Origin: Campylobacteraceae bacterium
GTDB lineage: Bacteria; Campylobacterota; Campylobacteria; Campylobacterales; Sulfurovaceae
Assembly (NCBI GenBank): GCA_027030605.1
Contig: JALVEV010000174.1
Span: 1-9,697, forward strand
DNA: 9,697 bases
Reading direction: 5' to 3'
Shown: positions 1 to 5,975 of the stretch, piece by piece
How the letters are laid out: the number at the start of each line of letters is the position of its first letter
Position numbering within the stretch: the stretch's first letter is position 1
Translations under genes and position numbers: made by a program
Notes under the pieces: model-generated
The model's input: only the letters and a program-made list of their open reading frames with translations
Database searches by the model: none
What the model was told of the DNA's origin: nothing

Positions 1-156
1 TGAAAAGAACTGCTCTTTGCATTCAGCCTCAGAAGCCATATCAAATTTATCTCTATTATATTTACTATAATCAATAAGCATCTCTGTAAAGTTATCTATA
101 TTTTCATTTGCAAGTTGCACATAAATTGCCCTTAGCTTCTGAGAAAAAGTATTCAT
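1..156 (-). CDS. hypothetical protein, N-terminal fragment (runs off window)
   Basis: An open frame on the minus strand begins with ATG at 156-154 and stays open for 52 codons to the window edge, so only the N-terminus is visible. The translation begins MNTFSQKLRAIYVQLANENI and continues as a polar, charged, probably helical segment without a signal peptide or membrane helix; C46 is the only cysteine. A weak purine-rich AAGGG lies just upstream of the ATG, and a good TATAAT box sits about 40 bases upstream on the same strand, which supports this start. The gene is divergent from the DUF475 gene. I do not recognise the family, and 52 residues are too few to assign a function. That it is a real gene rests on the open frame reaching the edge, the promoter and the ribosome binding site. 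Confidence 0.6.
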   Translation of the reverse strand, partial: MNTFSQKLRAIYVQLANENIDNFTEMLIDYSKYNRDKFDMASEAECKEQFFS

Positions 157-195
157 TTTAACCCTTTTTTAAAAGTTGAAAAAGTTTTAATAACA

Positions 196-201
196 ATTAT
201 A
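196..201 (-). promoter_or_regulatory. -10 box for the minus-strand partial gene
   Basis: Read on the minus strand, positions 201-196 are TATAAT, directly preceded by TTG. Transcription would start near 189, giving a leader of about 33 bases before the ATG at 156. No clear -35 box is visible, which is usual in Campylobacterota. This is inferred from sequence only. Confidence 0.45.
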
Positions 202-274
202 CAAGATAAAAATTAATTATAAAATATTCTTTATGTAGTTTAGTAAAGTATAAATAATGAAAAATAGGGAGATG

Positions 275-280
275 TATAAT
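275..280 (+). promoter_or_regulatory. -10 box for the DUF475 gene
   Basis: TATAAT at 275-280 is preceded by TG at 273-274, close to an extended -10. Transcription would begin near 287. That leaves about 93 bases of leader if translation starts at 380, or 30 bases if it starts at 317. With the minus-strand box at 196-201 it makes a divergent promoter pair in the 157-379 gap. Confidence 0.45.
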
Positions 281-284
281 CTAT

Positions 285-331
285 AAAAAAGTTTTAAAAA
301 GTTTTAAACAATTTTATTGAGAAACTTTTTT
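285..331 (+). repeat. A/T inverted repeat in the DUF475 leader
   Basis: Ten bases at 285-294 (six A, G, three T) are perfectly complementary to 322-331. A second overlapping copy of the left arm at 296-304 could pair with the same right arm. A small CAAT/ATTG stem (309-312 with 316-319) sits in the middle. The right arm ends in six T. This could form an A-U hairpin in the leader, but an all-A/T stem is weak and function is unproven. The alternative TTG start at 317 lies inside it. Confidence 0.3.
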
Positions 332-367
332 ACTTATATTAAACTTTTACCCATAAAATTAAACATT

Positions 368-373
368 GAGGAG
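368..373 (+). promoter_or_regulatory. ribosome binding site deciding the TTG start at 380
   Basis: GAGGAG is a strong Shine-Dalgarno sequence, six bases before TTG 380. No comparable element precedes the in-frame TTG at 317, so this site argues for the shorter DUF475 product. Confidence 0.6.
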
Positions 374-379
374 ATTGTT

Positions 380-1375
380 TTGAAAGATTTTAGAAGTTCT
401 ATTGTGTTTACAGTAGTAGGTTTAGTATTGGCTTTTTATGTAGGGAGTTTTGAGGCTCTATATATTGTTTCTCTATTAGCTATATTAGAGATTTCACTAT
501 CATTTGATAATGCAGTAGTAAATGTAAAAGTGTTAGAGACTATGGAGCCAAAGTGGCAAGAACGTTTTATTACTTATGGGATTCCTATCGCAGTTTTTGG
601 TATGCGATTTCTTTTTCCAATGATTATTGTAGCTGTAGCTAGTGGTTTAGGTTTGTTGGAGACTTTAGATATGGCACTAAATGAGCCATTAGCCTATAAA
701 GAGACATTAGTCTCTGTTGAAAAATTGATTTTTTCATTTGGTGCATCTTTTTTATTAATGGTCTTTTTAAGCTTTATTTTTGATAATGATAGAGAAGAAA
801 AATGGATTGATATGATAGAAGAGAATAAGTTTATTGATAAAATGGGAAAACTCTCTAGTATTAATATGATTATTACAACAATTATTGGTTTAATACTTAT
901 CTCAATGACCCAAAGTTATGAAGTTGCCATAGCCTACTTTTTAGGAGTGTTACTATACTCTATTATCTCTTCATTAGATGATGTACTTGGTGTTAATGGT
1001 GTACGTAATGGAATTATGGGCTTTATTTATTTAGAGGTTCTTGATGCCTCATTTAGTTTTGATGGTGTTATAGGTGCTTTTGCACTTAGTTCAGATGTTT
1101 TTATAATAATGATAGGTTTAGGTATAGGAGCAATGTTTGTTCGTTCATTAACACTCTATATGTTACGAGAAAAAACCTTAGCAGAGTATCGTTATTTAGA
1201 ACATGGAGCTCACTATGCTATTTTTGCTTTAGCTATTGTGATGTTGGTCAAGGTTTTTATACCTGTTAATGAAATTATTGTAGGAACCATAGGGGTAACG
1301 TTTATTTTAATTGCAACGTTTCATTCTATACATATAAACAAAAAACTAAATAAAAAAGAGCTAGAGCATCAATAG
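380..1375 (+). CDS. DUF475 / TerC-superfamily integral membrane protein
   Basis: This encodes a polytopic inner-membrane protein with about nine or ten hydrophobic helices. It carries the two acidic intramembrane motifs of the DUF475 branch of the TerC superfamily: EISLSFDN (about residues 37-44) and LEVLDASFSFDG (about 218-229). TerC relatives are linked to tellurite resistance and manganese export; the substrate here is not shown by sequence. A short charged loop (DNDREEKW) lies mid-protein and the C-terminus is lysine/glutamate rich. I choose TTG at 380 as the start (331 residues) because GAGGAG at 368-373 sits six bases upstream and the first residues (KDFRSS) resemble DUF475 N-termini. 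The frame is open back to another TTG at 317 (352 residues), but that start has no ribosome binding site and falls in a leader hairpin. The gene stands alone, with its own promoter and a terminator-like hairpin at its end. Confidence 0.85.
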   Translation: MKDFRSSIVFTVVGLVLAFYVGSFEALYIVSLLAILEISLSFDNAVVNVKVLETMEPKWQERFITYGIPIAVFGMRFLFPMIIVAVASGLGLLETLDMALNEPLAYKETLVSVEKLIFSFGASFLLMVFLSFIFDNDREEKWIDMIEENKFIDKMGKLSSINMIITTIIGLILISMTQSYEVAIAYFLGVLLYSIISSLDDVLGVNGVRNGIMGFIYLEVLDASFSFDGVIGAFALSSDVFIIMIGLGIGAMFVRSLTLYMLREKTLAEYRYLEHGAHYAIFALAIVMLVKVFIPVNEIIVGTIGVTFILIATFHSIHINKKLNKKELEHQ

Positions 1376-1393
1376 CTTTTGCTCTATATTTTT
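1362..1393 (+). terminator. probable intrinsic terminator after the DUF475 gene
   Basis: TAGAGCA (1362-1368) pairs with TGCTCTA (1380-1386) across an 11-base loop, and five T follow at 1389-1393. An A-rich run precedes the left arm. The stem overlaps the last codons and the stop codon. Seven base pairs with only three G-C make it a modest terminator. Confidence 0.45.
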
Positions 1394-1426
1394 AGAAGCT
1401 TGTTATTCATAATGCTTCTAAAAATA
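1387..1426. repeat. 13-bp perfect inverted repeat
   Basis: TATTTTTAGAAGC at 1387-1399 is exactly complementary to 1414-1426, with a 14-base loop. The T-run is in the left arm and the A-run in the right arm, the reverse of a classical terminator. The T-run at 1389-1393 is also the U-tract of the hairpin at 1362-1386, so the two structures share bases. Its role is unknown. Confidence 0.5.
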
Positions 1427-1654
1427 ATTACTTCTGTAAATTCTCTCTTTTTCTAAAAACTGTTTTAAAACTTTTTTTGACCTATACTATAGAGTTTATT
1501 ATTATAAATTGGGGTTTATTAAAAAATACTCTTTTCTTCTCTAAAATAGGTATGAATTGTAAAGTATAAAATCACAATAAAGCCTAACCCTATAGTAGAT
1601 TGTCATATTTTGAAATTTGTAGATAAAAGAGGCTAAACTTTTAATATAAACAGA

Positions 1655-1660
1655 TATAAT
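1655..1660 (+). promoter_or_regulatory. -10 box of the cold-shock gene
   Basis: TATAAT at 1655-1660 would start transcription near 1667. The resulting leader is about 92 bases, longer than for most genes in this window and reminiscent of the long leaders of cspA-type genes. No good -35 box is present. Confidence 0.5.
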
Positions 1661-1686
1661 GGTTATAGATGAAAGATGAGTGTGGA

Positions 1687-1742
1687 ATATATTTCTTCTC
1701 TATTTGGATTCGACTTTCTATTTTTATATAGAAGTTATATAT
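1687..1742 (+). promoter_or_regulatory. structured csp leader with two exclusive hairpins
   Basis: Positions 1687-1699 can pair with 1730-1742: 13 positions with two central T-T mismatches, ending four bases before the ribosome binding site AAAAGG (1746-1751). A competing local hairpin pairs TTCTAT (1716-1721) with ATAGAA (1728-1733) around a six-base loop. Both use 1730-1733, so only one can form. A temperature-dependent switch is an inference; no known cold-box sequence is present. Confidence 0.3.
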
Positions 1743-1758
1743 TACAAAAGGTACGACA

Positions 1759-1977
1759 ATGGCAGAATTAGTTAATGGAACTGTTAAATGGTTTAACGAT
1801 GAAAAAGGTTATGGATTTATTGAACAAGCAAATGGAGGACCAGATGTATTTGTACACTTTAGACAAGTAAACAATACAAGTGGTGGTAGAGTCTCTCTTG
1901 CTGATGGTCAAGCTGTAACTTATGAAATCGGTGAAGGTCAAAAAGGTCCACAAGCTGAGAATGTAACAGCAGTTTAA
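1759..1977 (+). CDS. cold-shock domain protein (CspA family)
   Basis: A 72-residue single cold-shock-domain protein of typical family length. It would be a cytoplasmic five-stranded OB-fold that binds single-stranded RNA and DNA. The first strand carries GTVKWFNDEKGYGFIE, with the RNP1 motif KGYGFI at residues 16-21; RNP2 VFVHF is at 30-34. The protein ends in the usual acidic, glycine-rich stretch (GEGQKGPQAENVTAV). The residue after RNP2 is R, where E. coli CspA has S; this looks like lineage variation. ATG 1759 is preceded by AAAAGG seven bases upstream. The gene is monocistronic, with its own promoter, a structured leader of about 92 bases and a downstream hairpin. Whether it is cold-induced or constitutive cannot be read from the sequence. 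Confidence 0.95.
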   Translation: MAELVNGTVKWFNDEKGYGFIEQANGGPDVFVHFRQVNNTSGGRVSLADGQAVTYEIGEGQKGPQAENVTAV

Positions 1978-1991
1978 TCTGTTGTCTCTTT

Positions 1992-2012
1992 AGGGGTAGG
2001 CTCTCTACCTCT
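1992..2012 (+). terminator. hairpin after csp, likely terminator
   Basis: AGGGGTAG (1992-1999) pairs with CTACCTCT (2005-2012) around a five-base loop, giving eight pairs including one G-U. It starts 15 bases after the csp stop. The sequence after it is T-rich (GTTATCTATTT) rather than a clean T-run, so termination is plausible but not certain. Confidence 0.5.
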
Positions 2013-2084
2013 GTTATCTATTTAAAATTTCTAAAAAATCACTACTTAATTAAAATTAACATTATAATTTATAACATCTTTAGC

Positions 2085-2090
2085 TATAAT
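2085..2090 (+). promoter_or_regulatory. -10 box for ispA(-tkt)
   Basis: TATAAT at 2085-2090 would start transcription near 2097, about 20 bases before the ispA ATG. No -35 consensus is visible. As no clear promoter lies between ispA and tkt, this may serve both genes. Confidence 0.45.
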
Positions 2091-2116
2091 ACTGCTAAAA
2101 AATTTAAGAATTATTA

Positions 2117-2965
2117 ATGCAACGATTTGAAGCTTATTTAGAAGCGAATTTACCAAAAGTAGAGACTTTTCATCCTCACTACAATAATGCCCTTTCAGCT
2201 ATGTTACTTGCAGGTGGAAAACGTTTACGCCCCCTATTACTACTCTCTGTAGTAGAAGCTTATGAACCACTTCTTTTTGAAGGAGCATTAGCACCTGCAT
2301 TGGCATTGGAGTTTTTACATACCTATTCACTCATTCATGATGATTTACCTGCTATGGATAATGCACCTCTTCGTCGTGGTTTTGAAACGCTACATATCAC
2401 TTATGATGAAGCTACTGCGATGTTAGCAGGGGATGCACTAAATACAGAAGCATTTTATCAGATTGCTAAAGCACCTTTAAGAGATGATATTCGAATTAAA
2501 CTAGTAGAACTTTTAGCACGAGATGGTGGGACATATGGTATGGTTTTAGGTCAATCAATTGACTTACATTTTGAAAACACTCCATTGAGTTTAGAACAGA
2601 TAAAAGTTCTACATATTAATAAAACAGCGAAATTAATTGCTACATCACTCTTGATGGGTGCAGTAATTGTCGGATTAGAGAAGAGTAAACAAGATGAGCT
2701 TTATGCATTTGGAATAGACCTTGGTTTATTGTTTCAAATTCAAGATGATATTATTGATGAGACTCATAGTGATGAAGAGGCAGGTAAAACTACAGGAAAT
2801 GATGGTGACAAAAACTCTTTTGTTAATTTAATGGGGCTTGAAAAAACCATTGAAGAGGCTGACCAATTAGCTAAAAAGTTAGAGCAACAGTTTACTACTT
2901 TCGATAAAGTACTTCAAAATACTTTACATCAAGTAGTAGAACAGTACCTCTATCGACATCGTTAA
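2117..2965 (+). CDS. ispA: polyprenyl synthetase, farnesyl diphosphate synthase type
   Basis: A 282-residue all-alpha isoprenyl diphosphate synthase. The family condenses dimethylallyl or geranyl diphosphate with isopentenyl diphosphate to make farnesyl diphosphate, precursor of undecaprenyl lipids and quinone side chains. Visible motifs are GGKRLRP (33-39), the first aspartate-rich motif DDLPAMD (75-81) followed by LRRG, GQSIDL (145-150), and the second motif DDIID (210-214). The four-residue spacing in the first motif, with Y70 five residues before it, fits bacterial (type II) farnesyl synthases, although geranylgeranyl specificity cannot be excluded. The length is typical. The start is ATG 2117 with a weak AAGAA six bases upstream. 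tkt follows 85 bases later; I recall the same ispA-tkt order in Campylobacter. A perfect 23-bp inverted repeat lies in the gap between the two genes. Confidence 0.92.
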   Translation: MQRFEAYLEANLPKVETFHPHYNNALSAMLLAGGKRLRPLLLLSVVEAYEPLLFEGALAPALALEFLHTYSLIHDDLPAMDNAPLRRGFETLHITYDEATAMLAGDALNTEAFYQIAKAPLRDDIRIKLVELLARDGGTYGMVLGQSIDLHFENTPLSLEQIKVLHINKTAKLIATSLLMGAVIVGLEKSKQDELYAFGIDLGLLFQIQDDIIDETHSDEEAGKTTGNDGDKNSFVNLMGLEKTIEEADQLAKKLEQQFTTFDKVLQNTLHQVVEQYLYRHR

Positions 2966-2972
2966 AAACTTT

Positions 2973-3023
2973 AGTGTTCGATAAGATAGAATCTAGATTG
3001 TAGATTCTATCTTATCGAACACT
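2973..3023. repeat. perfect 23-bp inverted repeat between ispA and tkt
   Basis: Positions 2973-2995 are exactly complementary to 3001-3023, with a five-base loop GATTG. The left arm starts AGTGTTCGATAAG. It begins eight bases after the ispA stop and ends 16 bases before the tkt ribosome binding site (AAGGA, 3040-3044). No T-run follows, so it is not a textbook intrinsic terminator. It could be a partial terminator, an mRNA 3'-end stabiliser or processing site, or a protein-binding palindrome. Confidence 0.85.
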
Positions 3024-3050
3024 CAATTGAGATATTTATAAGGAATAAAA

Positions 3051-4994
3051 ATGGCAATGACAGAACAGAATATTATGCGTAAAAAGATGGCAAATACCAT
3101 CCGTTTTTTAGCAGCAGACATGGTACAGAGTGCTAATTCAGGACACCCTGGTGCTCCAATGGGCTTAGCAGATATTGCAGTAGTACTTAGTGAACACCTT
3201 AACCATAACCCTAAAAATCCAAAATGGTTAAACCGTGACCGTGTGGTTTTTTCTGGTGGGCATGGCTCCTCTCTTATCTATTCACTACTTCACCTTTGGG
3301 GTTACGATGTAACTTTAGAAGACTTAAAGCAGTTTAGACAACTTGACTCTAAAACTCCAGGTCACCCTGAGTTTGGTCATACAGATGGTGTAGAGATAAC
3401 CACAGGACCTTTAGGACAAGGGGTTGCCAATGCTGTTGGTTTTGCTATGGCTGAGAAATATACAGCAAATCAAGTAAATTCTGAGACTTGTGAACTAATT
3501 GACCATAAAGTATACTGTTTATGTGGAGATGGTGACTTGCAAGAGGGTATCTCTTATGAGGCATGTTCATTAGCAGGACATAACAAGCTTGATAATTTAG
3601 TTCTAATTTATGACTCAAACTCTATTACTATTGAGGGTGATACAAGCATTGCTTGGAGTGAAGATGTAGAAGCTCGATTTTTAGCTCAAGGTTGGGATGT
3701 TAAAAAGATAAATGGTCACTGTTATGATGAGATTGACAAAGTACTTAACGAAGTAAAAACAGCAACTAAACCAACATTGATTATTGCTAATACTATTATT
3801 GGGAAAGGTGCTATGGAGTTAGAAGGCTCTGCTTCAACTCATGGTTCTCCTCTAGGTGAAGAGATTATTGCCCAGTCAAAAGCAAAAGAGGGATTCCCTG
3901 CTGAGAAATTTTATATTCCAGAAGATGTATTGGTACGTTTTAGAAGTGCTATTGAAAAAGGGGATATGTTAGAAAAACAGTGGATTCAGTTACATAAACA
4001 AGCTCCTTTAATAGAACAAAATGTTGCTATGGAGAGACTACTTAACCCAGATATCTCTACTATTGAATTTCCTGATTTCTCAAATGAACCAGCTATGGCA
4101 ACTAGGGACTCTAATGGAAAGATTTTAAATGCCATTGCTAAAGCACTTCCTAGTTTTGTAGGTGGTTCAGCTGACCTTGCACCGTCAAACAAAACAGAGT
4201 TAAAAGATATGGGAGAGTTTCCAAAAGGTCGAAATATGCATTTTGGGATTAGAGAACACGCTATGGCTGCTATTACTAATGCTATGGCACTCTATGGAAC
4301 CATTATTCCTTTTAATGCAACCTTCTTTGTCTTCTCAGACTACTTAAAACCAAGTGCAAGAATTGCAGCTTTAACTAGTATTCAAAACTTCTTTATCTGG
4401 ACACATGACAGTATTGGAGTTGGGGAAGATGGTCCAACACATGAGCCTATTGAGCATATGAGTCAATTTAGAGCCTTACCAAACTTCTACGTTTGGAGAC
4501 CTGCTGATGCTACAGAGAATGTAGAGGCTTGGAAAACAGCTCTGACAATGAATGCACCTCATGGTTTTGTACTCTCGCGTCAAAAGCTTAAAACATTAAA
4601 GCCCGAAAGAGACTTTGGTGATGTCTCAAAAGGGGCATATATGGTTAAAGAGAGAGAGGGTGCAGGAGTAACTCTAATGGCTTCTGGTTCAGAGTTAATG
4701 CTCTGTCTTAATGCTGGATGTGTATTAGAGGAGCAGGGTATTAAAGCTAATGTTGTCTCTGTTCCATGTCTAGACCTCTTTAATGAGCAAGATGAGGAGT
4801 ATAAAAAGAAAATTATCCGTCCTATGACAAAGGTATTGGCTGTAGAGGCTTCAACTGCAACAGAGTATTATCGTTATGCTGATGATGTTTTAGGTATGGA
4901 GAGTTTTGGTGCATCAGCACCTGCTGATTTACTATTTGAAAAATTTGGATTTACTATTGAAAATATCGTTAAGAGAGCAATAGCTTTAGTATAA
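3051..4994 (+). CDS. tkt: transketolase
   Basis: A 647-residue, full-length thiamine-diphosphate enzyme. It transfers two-carbon ketol units between sugar phosphates in the non-oxidative pentose phosphate pathway (or the Calvin cycle, if present). Visible family signatures are GHPGAPMG (31-38, H32), GGHGS (H71), GPLGQG (119-124), the cofactor/Mg motif GDGDLQEG (159-166) with the distal N190, HGSPLGEE (H264), the catalytic glutamate E402 in REHAM, and GPTHEP (H464). All three domains are present: PP-binding, pyrimidine-binding and C-terminal. The start is ATG 3051, preceded by AAGGA six bases upstream; a second in-frame ATG at 3057 is less well spaced. No obvious promoter lies in the 85-base gap after ispA, so co-transcription with ispA is likely. 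The gene has no disruption and its codon use resembles its neighbours. Confidence 0.97.
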   Translation: MAMTEQNIMRKKMANTIRFLAADMVQSANSGHPGAPMGLADIAVVLSEHLNHNPKNPKWLNRDRVVFSGGHGSSLIYSLLHLWGYDVTLEDLKQFRQLDSKTPGHPEFGHTDGVEITTGPLGQGVANAVGFAMAEKYTANQVNSETCELIDHKVYCLCGDGDLQEGISYEACSLAGHNKLDNLVLIYDSNSITIEGDTSIAWSEDVEARFLAQGWDVKKINGHCYDEIDKVLNEVKTATKPTLIIANTIIGKGAMELEGSASTHGSPLGEEIIAQSKAKEGFPAEKFYIPEDVLVRFRSAIEKGDMLEKQWIQLHKQAPLIEQNVAMERLLNPDISTIEFPDFSNEPAMATRDSNGKILNAIAKALPSFVGGSADLAPSNKTELKDMGEFPKGRNMHFGIREHAMAAITNAMALYGTIIPFNATFFVFSDYLKPSARIAALTSIQNFFIWTHDSIGVGEDGPTHEPIEHMSQFRALPNFYVWRPADATENVEAWKTALTMNAPHGFVLSRQKLKTLKPERDFGDVSKGAYMVKEREGAGVTLMASGSELMLCLNAGCVLEEQGIKANVVSVPCLDLFNEQDEEYKKKIIRPMTKVLAVEASTATEYYRYADDVLGMESFGASAPADLLFEKFGFTIENIVKRAIALV

Positions 4995-5044
4995 GATTTA
5001 ACAGTTTTTAAGTGTAGTTGAGTAAGATAGGTTAAAGATTTATT

Positions 5045-5080
5045 AATGAAGTGGTTTACAGATTGTTTACCATTTTCATT
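5045..5080. repeat. imperfect inverted repeat upstream of the prolyl isomerase gene
   Basis: AATGAAGTGGT (5045-5055) pairs with ACCATTTTCATT (5069-5080): 11 pairs with one G-U and one bulged T, around a 13-base loop. It lies between the tkt stop and the next gene and abuts the -10 box at 5081. It could act as an operator or as a weak 3' hairpin for the tkt transcript. Confidence 0.35.
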
Positions 5081-5086
5081 TATAAT
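5081..5086 (+). promoter_or_regulatory. -10 box of the prolyl isomerase gene
   Basis: TATAAT at 5081-5086 would start transcription near 5093, leaving a 23-base leader with the ribosome binding site AAAGG at 5105-5109. A TTTACA at 5055-5060 resembles a -35 box but is 20 bases away, longer than optimal. Confidence 0.45.
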
Positions 5087-5115
5087 TAAATAAAAATATA
5101 AAATAAAGGTTATAA

Positions 5116-5934
5116 ATGATTAAGAAAATTACATTAGCATCAGTAGTATCAATGGTGTTATTAACAGTTGCACAAGCAGAAGAGAGTTATGGAACTGTTA
5201 ACGGTGTTCCGATAACAGAGGCAGATGTTGCCTCAACTATTGGTCAAGCAGGAATGAGTTTCAAATCACTCGATCCAGAGATGCAAAAGCGAGTTCTTGA
5301 CATGGTAGTTGATAGAAAGCTACTTACCGAGGCTGCCGAAAAAAGTGGAATTGAAAATAGTGAAGAGTATAAGATTCAATTAGCTTCAATGAAAAAAGAT
5401 TTAGCTCTTGATTTGTGGATGAGAAAAGAGATGAAAAGACTTGAAGAGAGTTTTACAAAAGATAAGCTTCAAGAGGAGTATAATAAAAATAAAAAACTTT
5501 ACTCAACTCCTAAACAACTTAAAGCAAGACATATTCTTGTAAAAACAGAGGATGAAGCTAAAGCACTTATTAAAGAGTTAGATACAGCTAAAGATAAAAA
5601 AGCAAAATTTATTGAACTTGCAAAATCAAAATCAACAGGTCCTTCAGGTCAAAATGGTGGTGACTTAGGTTGGTTTGAACCAAAAATGATGGTACCAGAG
5701 TTTTCAGCTGCTGCTGATAAACTAAAAGCTGGTGAGTATACTAAAACACCTGTAAAAACACAGTTTGGTTACCACCTTATCATGCTTGATGATAAGAAAG
5801 AGGCAACTGTAAAACCATTTGAAGCTGTTGAGGCTCAAATTAAAAACTCTTTAGCTGGTAAAGCATTTGCTGATACTATGAAAAAGAAGACAGAGGAGCT
5901 TAGAAAAGCTGCAAAAATTGAGTTGAAAAAATAA
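5116..5934 (+). CDS. peb4: periplasmic peptidyl-prolyl isomerase, PEB4/Cbf2-like
   Basis: A 272-residue exported folding factor of the SurA/PpiC family. PEB4 of Campylobacter jejuni (also called Cbf2) and HP0175 of Helicobacter pylori are relatives of similar length. A signal peptide is clear: basic MIKK, a hydrophobic core (residues 5-18) and the cleavage site AQA|EE after residue 21. Residues 25-130 form the helical chaperone region starting YGTVNGVPIT. The parvulin (PpiC) domain spans about 134-228, with KARHILVK (136-143), the NGGDLGWF loop (180-187), PEFSAA and TQFGYHLI (215-222). The protein would act in the periplasm on outer-membrane protein maturation. The start is ATG 5116 with AAAGG six bases upstream. 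It has its own promoter after tkt, and it converges on the MFS gene with a hairpin between the two. The parvulin call is secure; orthology to PEB4 rests on length and architecture. Confidence 0.9.
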   Translation: MIKKITLASVVSMVLLTVAQAEESYGTVNGVPITEADVASTIGQAGMSFKSLDPEMQKRVLDMVVDRKLLTEAAEKSGIENSEEYKIQLASMKKDLALDLWMRKEMKRLEESFTKDKLQEEYNKNKKLYSTPKQLKARHILVKTEDEAKALIKELDTAKDKKAKFIELAKSKSTGPSGQNGGDLGWFEPKMMVPEFSAAADKLKAGEYTKTPVKTQFGYHLIMLDDKKEATVKPFEAVEAQIKNSLAGKAFADTMKKKTEELRKAAKIELKK

Positions 5935-5949
5935 TTTTTTAACTCTTTG

Positions 5950-5975
5950 TAAGATAGGGTTTTAACCCTGTCTTA
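5950..5975 (+). terminator. hairpin between convergent genes
   Basis: TAAGATAGGGTT (5950-5961) pairs with AACCCTGTCTTA (5964-5975), 11-12 pairs with one T-G position. It starts 16 bases after the prolyl isomerase stop, and its right arm covers the transporter stop codon (5973-5975). The T-G position is a U-G pair in the plus-strand RNA but an A-C mismatch in the minus-strand RNA, so it favours the plus direction. No T-run follows on either side. Confidence 0.55.

Larger units (their letters stand above)
1376..1758. other. 383-base intergenic region between the DUF475 and csp genes
   Basis: No convincing gene is seen on either strand. The left part holds the terminator-like hairpin and 13-bp palindrome described separately. 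The middle (about 1430-1640) is A/T-rich and contains the 10-base palindrome GTTTTAAAAC (1462-1471), the palindrome CTATACTATAG (1482-1492), and a TTGACC at 1477-1482 without a well-spaced -10 box. The right part holds the csp promoter and leader. A small RNA in the middle cannot be excluded, but nothing in the sequence demands one. Confidence 0.6.

Noticed and set aside
281..379. Manganese (yybP-ykoY) riboswitch before the TerC-superfamily gene
   Set aside because: The leader is almost all A/T and lacks the G/C-rich stems and conserved loop sequences of that riboswitch.
1477..1508. Promoter in the middle of the 1376-1758 gap (TTGACC plus TATAAA)
   Set aside because: The spacing is about 20 bases and no gene follows within range; the TATAAT at 1655 is a better csp promoter.
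1768..1953. Minus-strand open frame of 61 codons opposite csp
   Set aside because: It lies entirely within the cold-shock gene, has no ribosome binding site and no family features; the plus-strand protein is certain.
2973..3023. Terminal inverted repeats of a mobile element
   Set aside because: The arms are only five bases apart, no target duplication is visible and no transposase gene exists in the window; a hairpin is the simpler reading.
3986..4192. Minus-strand open frame inside tkt
   Set aside because: It is antisense to conserved transketolase sequence and has no supporting signals.
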